A stretch of DNA of 64,000 nt, from assembly GCF_013389365.1 (NCBI RefSeq), contig NZ_JACADJ010000004.1, positions 61,313 through 125,312 on the forward strand. Reading direction: 5' to 3'. Below the pieces are notes generated by a model. That model searched no databases. It was not told the origin of the DNA and saw nothing but the letters and a program-made list of their open reading frames with translations. This stretch comes from Desulfobacter latus (lineage in GTDB: Bacteria > Desulfobacterota > Desulfobacteria > Desulfobacterales > Desulfobacteraceae). The position numbers were made by a program, and so were the translations under genes. This document shows positions 18,311-28,100 of the stretch, one piece after another. The stretch's first letter is position 1. Every line of letters begins with the position of its first letter.

Positions 18311-18437
18311 AACGAGGGCAACCACAGTTTGACACCAATCATGCGAAACATTACTATGTGAGGCTCAACAATAGGAACCGTGCAAGGCTGCGGCTCGCAG
18401 CTTCAACATAAGCAGGTACAACAGGACAAAGGAAATA

Positions 18438-20742
18438 ATGTCACAATCAACCAACAACCTCGCAGCATATATATGGTCCCTGGCCGACCTGCTTCGTGGA
18501 GATTTCAAGCAAAGTCAGTATGGACGGGTGATTCTGCCCTTTACCCTGCTCAGGCGGCTGGAAGGTGTATTGCAGGACAGCAAGCCTGCCGTGCTGGCCG
18601 CTTATGAGAATGTAAAGAAGATGAACCTGCCGGAAGCGGCCCAGGAAAAGCTGCTGCTGCGGGCCACCGGAGATCTCTCTTTTTTCAATATGTCAAAGAT
18701 GGATCTGGGCAAGCTGGGTGAAGCCGGTATCAAAGACAACCTGGAATCGTATATCAATGGGTTCTCCCGGAGTGCCCGGGAGATCTTTGAATATTTCAAG
18801 TTCACTGAGTTCATCGGCCGGCTCAATGACAACAATCTGCTGTATAAAATCGTGCAGAAGGTCCGGGCAACCGATCTATCCCCCCCAGGCCATCTCCAAC
18901 TACGAGATGGGGCTGGTCTTTGAGGAGCTGATCCGGCGTTTTGCCGAGAGTTCCAACGAGACGGCCGGTGAGCATTTTATCCCCCGCGACATCGTTCGGC
19001 TGACGACCGCTCTGGTGTTTATGGAGGACGACGAGGCGTTGCAAAAGCCGGGGATCATCAGAACGATCTATGATCCTACGGCCGGGACAGGCGGCTTTCT
19101 CTCCTCGGGCATGGAATACGTGACCGAGATGAATCCCCAGGCGGTTATGCGGGCATATGGCCAGGAATTGAATCCGGAGAGCTATGCCATCTGTAAAGCG
19201 GATATGTTGATCAAGGGGCAGGAGATCAACAATATCAAGTTCGGCAACACCCTGTCGGGAGACCAGCTCTATGCTGACAAGTTCGATTATATGCTCTCCA
19301 ATCCGCCCTTTGGTGTGGACTGGAAAAAGATCGAGAAGGAGATCAGGGATGAGCATCATCTGAAGGGCTTTGATGGCCGGTTCGGTCCCGGGCTGCCCCG
19401 GGTGTCGGATGGTTCCCTGCTTTTTTTGATGCACCTGATCAGCAAGATGCGCGATGCATCCGACGGCGGTGGGCGTATCGGTATCATCCTCAACGGCTCA
19501 CCGCTTTTCACCGGCGGTGCCGGATCCGGTGAGTCCGAGATACGCCGGTATATCCTGGAAGCGGATCTGCTGGAGGCCATCGTCGCCCTGCCCACAGACA
19601 TGTTCTATAATACCGGGATTGCCACCTATGTCTGGGTGCTTTCCAATAAGAAAGCAGCCCACCGCAAAGGCAAGGTTCAGCTGATCAATGGGGTCAATCT
19701 TTTTGCCAAGATGCGCAAGTCTCTGGGGTCAAAACGCAAGGAGATGGGGGCGGCGGATATTGCACTTATCACCCGCACCTATGGTGCCTTTGAGGTCGTC
19801 GATAACCTGGAACTGGATAAACCGGCCGAGGTGAAGCGCAACCGGGGCCGACAATCCGAAAACGGCAACGGTAATGGGGGGCTCAGGACGTTCAGCAGCA
19901 AGATTTTCAAGAGCCATGAATTCGGATACCGGCGGATCACCATTGAGCGGCCGCTGCGGATGTCGTACCAGTTCAGCGATGAGCGGATCGAGGAACTGCG
20001 CTTTGCTCCCAAACCCTTGGGTGCCCCGATGAAGTGGCTCTATGATGAATACGGTCAAGGCTGGACCGACGAGGAGTACGGTGATTTGAAAGCCTGGGGA
20101 AAGGATATCCGCATCCATATCAAGAAAGAGTTAAGCGCCCTGAAGGAAAAGCAGATCAAGGATCTTTTGAATAGAAAAACCTGGCTGCAGCAGAAGGCGA
20201 TACTTGAAAAAGCCAGGCGCCTGCAGCAGAAAATCGGCACAGAGTACCATGACGATATGAACGGCTATGATGCTGCCGTGAAAGCTGCCGGAGTCAAGCT
20301 CGATGCCAGGGAAAAGAAGCAGATCACGGCAGCAGTGAGCTGGAAAAATTCCGATGCCGAGAAGATGATCAAGAAGGTGCATAAAAAAGGGTCTGCCAAC
20401 CCGATATACGGTATCTTCAATGTGGACGGCAAGCTGGTCGAGTACCAGACCGACGGAGACCTCCGGGATCATGAGAATGTGCCGCTGGCCCCATCACGAC
20501 CTGTCAATGAGGTGAATGAGGAATATTTTGCCAGGGAAGTGCTGCCCCATGTGCCGGAGGCGTGGATTGATGGCGGCAAGAAGGATGGCCAGGACGGCGA
20601 GATCGGCATTGTTGGGTATGAGATTCCCTTTAACCGCCATTTTTATGTGTACCAGCCCCCCCGGGATCTGGCCGAGATTGATGCTGATCTGGCTGAGGTG
20701 AGTGCCGATATCATGCAGCTTTTGCAGGAGGTGCATTCGTGA
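18438..20742 (+). pseudogene. hsdM: Type I restriction-modification methylase HsdM, frameshifted
   Basis: N6-adenine methyltransferase subunit of a type I R-M system. The first part (18438-18886) encodes the HsdM N-terminal helical domain ([20 protein letters not shown]). The second frame (from about 18887 to 20742) encodes the methylase core: [23 protein letters not shown] motif [10 protein letters not shown], catalytic NPPFG in [13 protein letters not shown], and a long C-terminal region. The two frames join at a run of seven C (18880-18886); six C would restore [15 protein letters not shown]. Removing one base gives 767 residues. This may be a dead gene, a sequencing error or a phase-variable tract. 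No hsdS or hsdR follows, so even an intact methylase would lack its specificity subunit here. Confidence 0.9.
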
Positions 20743-20855
20743 TGGATTTATATTTGGATCACATGTCTCCTATCACCCCTGGAGATGTTCTTCTTGAAGA
20801 ATTTCTACGCCCAATTGAACATGAATTCTATGTCCTGTTTTTGGTCATAATTTGA
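20742..20855 (+). pseudogene. N-terminal stub of a HigA-type antitoxin
   Basis: Short frame of 37 codons starting one base inside the hsdM stop (TGATG). It contains SPITPGDVLLEEFLRP, matching the opening of HigA/VapI addiction-module antidotes (HPGEILLEEFLKPL), and then breaks off in non-homologous sequence before the HTH. No HigB toxin is visible. The break is probably where the rest of the accessory module, including hsdS and hsdR, was lost. Confidence 0.6.
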
Positions 20856-21032
20856 GGATAGGATATAAAAAGTGTTGCAATAAATTCAAATAGTTAAGCA
20901 TTGACCCCCAAATCCGTTATAATCAGGCCATTTTAACCTATTGAAATCATAGATTTGGATGAGATAGCTATTCGGTCTTTCACACTAATCCGCGATGAGC
21001 CCGTTTTTATAGCAAAACTGGACATTATCAAT

Positions 21033-23291
21033 TTAACGGTTGAGCTCTTTCGCTTCGTCCAACACCTCGCGCACCTTGATTACCAGATCCTGCTTTGCGA
21101 ACGGTTTCTGAATAAACTGTACGCCTTCGTCCAATACGCCATGATGGGCGATCACATTCGCTGTATAGCCGGACATGAACAATAGATTAAGATTCGGGTA
21201 AAGCAATCGCAAGTTTTTAGCCAGGTCCCGGCCGTTCATCTCGGGCATGACCACATCGGTCATGAGCAGGTCAATCTCGCCGGCGTGCTCACGGGCAAGT
21301 GCGATGGCTTCTTCCGGTGTGCCGGCCGCAAGGACCTTGTAACCGGTCCGCTCCAGCATCATCCGGGTCATTTTTAAGATGGAAGGTTCATCCTCCACCA
21401 GCAGAATGGTTTCATCTCCTTCCTGGTTGAATTTGTCCGAGTTTTTTTTCTCGGGACTTTCGGTTGCAGCCAGATACCGGGGCAGATAGATCCGGAAGAT
21501 GCTCCCCTGCCCCGGCTCGCTGTAGATATTGATAAAACCCTCATTTTGCTTAACGATACCGTACACCGTGGCCAGACCAAGACCGGTGCCCTTGTCCACG
21601 TCCTTGGTGGTGAAAAACGGTTCGAACAGATTGGCCAGCGTCTCCTGTTCCATGCCACAGCCGTCGTCACTGACCGCCAGCAGGACAAAGTCACCAGCAA
21701 CAAAACCAGGGTGCTCCGCACAATAGGTGGAATCAAACGTCGCTTTTCCCGTTTCTATGGTGATCATTCCTATGTCCGCGATTGCATCACGAGCGTTGAT
21801 ACAAAGATTGGCCAGGATTTGATCGATTTGTGACGGGTCCATCCGGACCGGCCAAACTGTCGTTTCAGGCCGCCAGGCAAGATCGATATCCTCGCCGATC
21901 AGTCGCCGAAGCATCTTGAGCATGCTTTTGATCGTCCGGTTTAGATCAAGCACCTTGGGTGCAATGGTCTGTTTACGGGCAAAGGCCAGCAGCTGCCGGG
22001 TGATATCGGCAGATCGGTTGGCGGCAGAGAAAATTTCACTAAGGTTGTTGTGGAGCGGATCATCCGGGGCTAAGTCTTCCATAGCAATTTCCGTATTACC
22101 GAGGATCACGCTGAGCATGTTGTTAAAGTCGTGAGCCACTCCTCCGGCAAGACGTCCCACGGACTCCATTTTCTGGGCTTGGCGCATTTGCTCTTCCAGT
22201 TTCTCGTGCGCTGTTTTTTGGCGGGCCTCTTCCTGGATGGCAAACAGAATCGGCGCCGTTTGCGCTGCCACGCTTTCCAGAAGGTCCCGGTCGTCTTTGT
22301 CGTATCCCTCCGCCTTGTTGGCTACGACAAACTGGCCGATCAGGTTATCGTGGTGCACGATGGGAGTCGCCAAGGCGTTCTCCAGGGCCACGTGTCCTTC
22401 GGGAATCCGGAGGTTTTCGTTGGCGATCAACGTCTGCTTCTTCATCAGGGACCTGCCCCACAGCCCTCCCCAGACGGAACGGGGAAAAACGACGCTCTTT
22501 TCAGCTATCTGGCATTGATCCCAAACGTCGCGCGTCATGGAGGGACAGACCAAGTCGCCGGCCTCATCGATGTACCCGAGATAGCCGAAGCGGCTGTCCA
22601 GATCCTTCAAAAGGACATCGAGAACATCAGCAAAGACCTCGTTCCGAGAGGAGATCAGAAAAACATTGGCGATTCGACTGGATAGCTTGATGGATCGCTG
22701 TTGTCGGGCAACCGCCTCTTCGGCCCGCTTGCGCTCGGTGATGTCGCTCAGCACTACACGACACACCGGCGCGCCGTCTTCCGCTTGCGCAGCGATTACC
22801 GTCAGATGCGCCCAGAAGTGTGTCCCATCCGGTTTGACCAGCCGTAGCTCGCATTCCTGGGGTTCGCCCGTCTGAAAGAGCTGCTTCCGATGCAGGTAGT
22901 AGATGTCCTGATCCTCTTTGAGGATGAAGCGGGAAATCGGCTGCTTGATCAGCGCGCTGCGGTTCGTTCCCAGCAATGTGGCGGCGGTGAGGTTGGCCTC
23001 GGCGATCAGTCCCTTTTCGGACAGGGTGCAGTAGCCCACCGGGGCCAGGTCGTATAAATCGAAATAACGCGCCCGCCCGGCTTCGATCTCCGCCTGGGCC
23101 GCGCGCAACTCCTCGTTCTGCATCTCCAGTTCGATCTGGTGCACCCGCAGTTCATGGAGTGTATCCTGAATGTCGTCGGGGGAGAGACCCGCGCTGTCTT
23201 TAGGTGTCCGGGCGACCCGTTGCCGGGCAAGCGTTTCGGCTTTTTGCCGTAAATCCGCAGCGTCTTTTGGGCGGTTGTCGGGGTTTGTCAT
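21033..23291 (-). CDS. Hybrid histidine kinase (PAS-GAF-HK-REC)
   Basis: Soluble sensor of 752 residues. A coiled-coil lead (about 1-75, HELRVHQIELEMQNEELR), a PAS domain (about 75-190), a GAF domain (about 200-352), the kinase core with His387 in GGVAHDFNNMLS, G-boxes SDDGCGM and GTGLGLATVYG, and a receiver with Asp679 in LLMTDVVMP. Its start overlaps the stop of the preceding kinase gene by 4 bp, so it is the last gene of a translationally coupled three-gene operon. Residues 1-192 are nearly identical to the same part of the upstream kinase, from a 621-bp DNA duplication. The core from His387 onwards is very like the kinase at 1839-5039. Confidence 0.93.
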   Translation of the reverse strand: MTNPDNRPKDAADLRQKAETLARQRVARTPKDSAGLSPDDIQDTLHELRVHQIELEMQNEELRAAQAEIEAGRARYFDLYDLAPVGYCTLSEKGLIAEANLTAATLLGTNRSALIKQPISRFILKEDQDIYYLHRKQLFQTGEPQECELRLVKPDGTHFWAHLTVIAAQAEDGAPVCRVVLSDITERKRAEEAVARQQRSIKLSSRIANVFLISSRNEVFADVLDVLLKDLDSRFGYLGYIDEAGDLVCPSMTRDVWDQCQIAEKSVVFPRSVWGGLWGRSLMKKQTLIANENLRIPEGHVALENALATPIVHHDNLIGQFVVANKAEGYDKDDRDLLESVAAQTAPILFAIQEEARQKTAHEKLEEQMRQAQKMESVGRLAGGVAHDFNNMLSVILGNTEIAMEDLAPDDPLHNNLSEIFSAANRSADITRQLLAFARKQTIAPKVLDLNRTIKSMLKMLRRLIGEDIDLAWRPETTVWPVRMDPSQIDQILANLCINARDAIADIGMITIETGKATFDSTYCAEHPGFVAGDFVLLAVSDDGCGMEQETLANLFEPFFTTKDVDKGTGLGLATVYGIVKQNEGFINIYSEPGQGSIFRIYLPRYLAATESPEKKNSDKFNQEGDETILLVEDEPSILKMTRMMLERTGYKVLAAGTPEEAIALAREHAGEIDLLMTDVVMPEMNGRDLAKNLRLLYPNLNLLFMSGYTANVIAHHGVLDEGVQFIQKPFAKQDLVIKVREVLDEAKELNR

Positions 23292-23335
23292 GGATTATCT
23301 CCTCTGTTTTTTGACGGCAACGTCCCGTTTGCGGC
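22715..23335. repeat. 621-bp direct duplication, copy 1
   Basis: Nearly identical, without gaps, to 24547-25167. It spans the first 192 codons of one kinase gene, the 4-bp gene overlap and the last codons of the gene upstream. Confidence 0.9.
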
Positions 23336-25123
23336 TGCCTCGTTTTTCGGCAGCAGGTCGGCGTTGACCGTGGAAAGCTCATCGTTGGTGGATTTCAAGG
23401 GCAGGCGGATAACAAACTTTGTCCCCTTTCCAGGCTGGGATTCCACAGCAATCTTGCCCCCATAATTTTCAGTAATGATAAAATAGGACACGCTGAGTCC
23501 GAGACCCGTCCCCTCTCCCACAGGTTTGGTGGTATAAAATGGCTCAAAGACCCGTTTACAAATCGCTTCATCCATGCCCGGGCCGTTGTCTTCGATCTCC
23601 ATACAGACCATTTTCCGCTCTTTGTCAAATTCCGTCCGTACAATAAAGATGGGCTTCCCGGTTCCGGCCGTCTGCATGGCCTCGGCGCCGTTTCTGAAGA
23701 TGTTGAGCAGCACCTGCTGGATTTTTGCCCCCTCACAGGAAACAGGGGGAAGACCATCTTCAAACTCCCTTCGGATCTCAATCGACTTGAAATCATATTG
23801 TTTTATAATATCATAATCGGTGGCGGCCAGATCCAGGGTTTTATCGATCAGATCGGAAAGATCATGGAATGAGACCTGGGCCTCGCTCTTCCGGGCAAAA
23901 CCGAGCATGTTGGACACAATCTCCGCCGCCCGTAATCCTGATTTCCTGATGGTCTTGAGCATGCGCGGTATGCCCCGGGCCTCCATGAAGTTCCGGATGG
24001 CAGCCATTGAAACGCCGGCTTCCCTGGCAGCTTTGAGGTTGGCCGGCATATTTTCATTGGTCAACCGGTCCGCCATCACATTGGCAGTCTGCATAATGCC
24101 GGCCAGGGGATTGTTGATCTCGTGGGCCATGCCTGCGGCAAATCCTCCGATCGAAAGCATCTTTTCTGCTTGCACCATCATCTCTTCCAACCGCACCTGC
24201 TCGGTTACATCGTCAATGCGGATAACTGCCCCCTCCACCCTCTCGCCGGTCAACGGATAGATGGTCACATCCTCGTAGCGTGGCCCCCTTTCAGAGACAC
24301 AAGTTCTCTTCCGATGGTGTATGATTTCCCGGGACCGGATGCTTTCGGTTATTTTTTTCATTTCCGGCGCCAGCCGGGGGAATATGTGGGAGAGGAGATA
24401 GCCCTGGGCATGGGCACCAACCACCCCCGTATTTTTTTCCGCTGTCTTGTTCCACAGGGTTATCTTTGCTTCGGCATCCACCCCAACCAGCACAGACGGC
24501 ATGGAATCAATGATGTTGGACAGGTAATTACGCAGATGGCGAAGTTCCTCTTCGGCCCGCCTGCGCTCGGTGATGTCGCTCAGCACTACACGGCACACCG
24601 TCGCGCCGTCTTCCGCTTGCGCAGCGATTACCGTCAGATGCGCCCAGAAGTGTGTCCCATCCGGTTTGACCAGCCGTAGCTCGCATTCCTGGGGTCCGCC
24701 CACCTCAAAGAGCTGCTTCCGATGCAGGTAGTAGATGTCCTGGTCCTCTTTAAGGATGAAGCGGGAAATCGGCTGCTTGATCAGCGCGCTGCGGTTCGTT
24801 CCCAGCAATGTGGCGGCGGTGAGGTTGGCCTCGACGATCACTCCCTTTTCGGATAGGGTGCAGTAGCCCACCGGGGCCAGGTCGTATAAATCGAAATAAC
24901 GCGCCCGCCCGGCTTCGATCTCCGCCTGGGCCGTGCGCAACTCCTCGTTCTGCATCTCCAGTTCGATCTGGTGCACCCGCAGTTCATGGAGTGTATCCTG
25001 AATGTCGTCGGGGGAGAGGGCCGCGCTGTCGTTAGGTGTCCGGGCGACCCGTTGCCGGGCAAGCGTTTCGGCTTTTTGCCGTAAATCCGCAGCGTCTTTT
25101 GGGCGGTTGTCGGGGTTTGTCAT
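23288..25123 (-). CDS. PAS-PAS sensor histidine kinase without receiver
   Basis: Soluble kinase of 611 residues. The coiled coil and first PAS (1-192) are nearly identical to the downstream kinase. A second PAS lies at about 195-310 (YLSNIIDSMPSVLVGVDAEAKI). The HisKA/HATPase core has His334 in AGMAHEINNPLAGIM and G-boxes DNGPGM and GTGLGLSVSYF. An unusual insert (about 352-390, NENMPANLKAAREAGVSM) lies inside the dimerisation helices. There is no receiver. The last 35 residues are a patchwork: STNDELSTVNA, ADLLPKNEA and AAANGTLPSKN each occur elsewhere in the upstream CheB-CheR gene. Start and stop overlap the neighbouring genes by 4 bp each. Confidence 0.92.
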   Translation of the reverse strand: MTNPDNRPKDAADLRQKAETLARQRVARTPNDSAALSPDDIQDTLHELRVHQIELEMQNEELRTAQAEIEAGRARYFDLYDLAPVGYCTLSEKGVIVEANLTAATLLGTNRSALIKQPISRFILKEDQDIYYLHRKQLFEVGGPQECELRLVKPDGTHFWAHLTVIAAQAEDGATVCRVVLSDITERRRAEEELRHLRNYLSNIIDSMPSVLVGVDAEAKITLWNKTAEKNTGVVGAHAQGYLLSHIFPRLAPEMKKITESIRSREIIHHRKRTCVSERGPRYEDVTIYPLTGERVEGAVIRIDDVTEQVRLEEMMVQAEKMLSIGGFAAGMAHEINNPLAGIMQTANVMADRLTNENMPANLKAAREAGVSMAAIRNFMEARGIPRMLKTIRKSGLRAAEIVSNMLGFARKSEAQVSFHDLSDLIDKTLDLAATDYDIIKQYDFKSIEIRREFEDGLPPVSCEGAKIQQVLLNIFRNGAEAMQTAGTGKPIFIVRTEFDKERKMVCMEIEDNGPGMDEAICKRVFEPFYTTKPVGEGTGLGLSVSYFIITENYGGKIAVESQPGKGTKFVIRLPLKSTNDELSTVNADLLPKNEAAANGTLPSKNRGDNP

Positions 25124-25167
25124 GAATTATCTCCACTATTTTTTGACGGCAACGTCCCGTTTGCGGC
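24547..25167. repeat. 621-bp direct duplication, copy 2
   Basis: Partner of 22715-23335. The encoded N-termini differ at only about ten of 192 residues, for example RTPNDSAALS against RTPKDSAGLS. Confidence 0.9.
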
Positions 25168-28100
25168 GGCATCCGTCCGTTCCCGGCCTCTTGTCTCGGT
25201 GACATCCTGCGAGGCGCCGGTGATGCCGACGATCACGCCGGCGGAATTTTGCAAGGGTTCAACTGTCAGGTCATACACAAGGGTCCTGCCCGCGATCGTG
25301 GTTTGCACGGCTTGCCGCACGCCTTTCCCGCTCTTCAGCACCTGTTGCTTGATGGCCGTCAGTGCGACTGCCTCGTTTTTCGGCAGCAAGTCGGCGTCCG
25401 TCTTGCCGATGAACTCTTCCGCTTGAAATCCAGGATCAGGGTTTTGAATCCAAATGTAACGAAGGTTCGTGTCCTGATTGAAAACAGAAATGGAAGCGGT
25501 GTTGAGGGCGAGCCGCAGCCGCTCTTCGTTCACCCGCAGGTCCTCATGAATGACACGCGCCTCCGTGACATCCACAAAGGTAAGCACCGCGCCTTCGATA
25601 ACGTTATCCATGGTGCGATAGGGCAAAATGTGCATGGTGTACCACCGGCCCTCGGTGCTCCGGACGTCCAGTTCCTTGGGAATCAGGGTGTCGAGCACGG
25701 CCTGCGTGTCCTTCGTCAGGCGCTCGTACCCGAGCAGGTTGGAGACGAGGTGGCCCACCGGCCGGCCGATGTCGCTCTGGATCAGATTGATGATCTTGGT
25801 GGCGGCGGGGGTGAAGCGCAGGATGCGTAGCTGGAGGTCCACAAAAACGGTGGCGATGCCGGTGCCGGCCAGCAGGTTGTTCATGTCATTGTTGGCCCGC
25901 GACAGATCGGCTACCTTGGTCTGCAGCTCGGCGTTGACCGTGGACAGTTCCTCGTTCACCGATTGCAGCTCCTCCTTGGAGGTCTCCAGCTCCTCGTTGG
26001 TGGACTGCAGCTCCTCGTTGATCGACTGCATCTCTTCGTTGGCGGATTTCAACTCCTCATTGGATGTCTCCAGTTCTTCATTGGTGGTCTGAAGATACTC
26101 CTCCTTGGCTCGTAGCTCCTGCTTGAGCGCGACAACGCGGGCCTCGGCCTCCACCGCATCCTCCGCCTCTGACTTCCGACGTCCATCATCCGTCCTCTGA
26201 CTTCCGTCCTCTGACTTCTGACTTTCGACCTGTGCCTGCTCCAGAACGACCAGGTACAAGGGCGGGTCGAGGGAAGCCGACGGGGCGGCGGTCACCAGGC
26301 GGACAATCAGATTGACGGTGGTGATATCACCGTTGGTTTTTACCCGCAGTCCCGGGCAGCGAACGGTCTCACCGGCTACTGCGGCTTTGTGCAGGGCCGA
26401 GGTCAGGTCGCGGTGCAGCCCTTCCCGGGCCATCTTAATGATGTTGTTGGGACCACTCTCACCGGGGGCAGGCTCCAGGTACATGCCGGTGCGGCCGTGG
26501 AGATAGAGAATATCGCCTTGGGCGTTGACCAAAGCCGCCGCCTGGACAAGCTGTTGCAGCAAGGCCTGTTCGGTCAACTCGCGCAGTGGCAGTTTCCTTG
26601 GAGAGGCCGTATTTTGGTCGGAACGCGGGGGCACTCTATCCGCTGTCGTCATGGACGGCAGGAACCGGCCCAGTCCCGCCCGCTGGGCGCCCAAGAGGTC
26701 TTCCTTGCGTTGGTACAACTTCAACTTGCGGTCCAGCACTGTAAAAAGGTCCTGATAGTCGCCCACGGTTTCGGATGTCCCCAGAAAGAGAAACCCGCTC
26801 GGGTTCAAGGCGTAGTGGAACAACGGAATGAGCTTTTTCTGCAGATCGCCGCCCAAGTAGATCAGCAGGTTGCGGCAACTGATCAAGTCCAACTTGGAGA
26901 AGGGCGGATCCTTGATCACGTTCTGCTCGGAGAAAACCAGCATGTCGCGAATGTTTTTTTTGATGCGAAAGACGCTGTCATCCGGCTCGGACGAGAAGAA
27001 GCGCGCCAACCGCTCCGGCGTAAAGTCGGCGGCGATGGAGGCCGGATAGATGCCGGCGCGGGCCGTGGCAATGGCGTGGCTGTCGATGTCCGTGGCAAAC
27101 ACCTGCACATTGAAGTGCTGTTTCATCGTCTCCTGGCGTTCGGCCAGGAGGATGGCCAGGGAATAGGCCTCCTCTCCGGTGGAGCACCCCGGGGACCAGA
27201 TACGGATGGCGGCATTCGCAGGCTTGCCGGAGAAGAGTTTGGGGATGACCTGTTCCTCCAGCGCCTTGAAGGCTTCGGGATCGCGGAAGAAACTGGTCAC
27301 GCCGATCAGCATGTCACGGAACAGGGCGTCCACTTCATCGGACGTCTGGTGGATGAATTTGACGTAACCCTCCATGGTTTCGATCTGGTGCACGGCCATG
27401 CGCCGCTCAATACGGCGCTGGATGGTGGAGGGTTTGTACTGAGAAAAGTCGTGCCCGGTCCGGGCGCGCAGCAGGAGTAAGACTTTCTTGAGTGCGTTCT
27501 CAGCCTTAGGCGCCAGCATGACGCGGCGAGGCGGCTTGCTGAAGGCATGAGTCACATAAGCGATGATCTGGGCGGGCATCTCGGCCGGGGGTAACTCGAA
27601 ATCCACCAGCCCCGTGCCGATGGCGCTGCGCGGCATGCCGTCGTGTTCTGTGGACTCCGGGTTCTGGGCCATAACCATACCGCCCTCGCCCTTGATGGCC
27701 TTCACCCCCAGGGTGCCGTCGCTGCCGGTGCCCGAGAGTACTACGCCGATGGTCCGCTCGTGCTGGTCCTGGGCCAGGGACCGGAAGAAAAAGTCGATGG
27801 GCATACGCCGGCCGCGCGGGGCCACAGGATCAAGCAGTTGCAGCGTGCCGTTCAAAAACGCCATGTCGCGATTAGGAGGGATGATGTAGGCACAGTTGGG
27901 CTTCACCGCCATGCCGTCCTCGACCTCAAATACCTCCATACGAGTGTAGCGCCGAATGAGATCGGTCAGGATGCTCTTGTGGTCTGGGGCCAGGTGCTGA
28001 ACAAGGACAAAGGCCATACCCGGATCAGCGTCCGTGGGCATGCCGGAGAAGAAAGCCTCGAAGGCCGCCAGGCCCCCGGCCGATGCCCCGATGCCCACAA

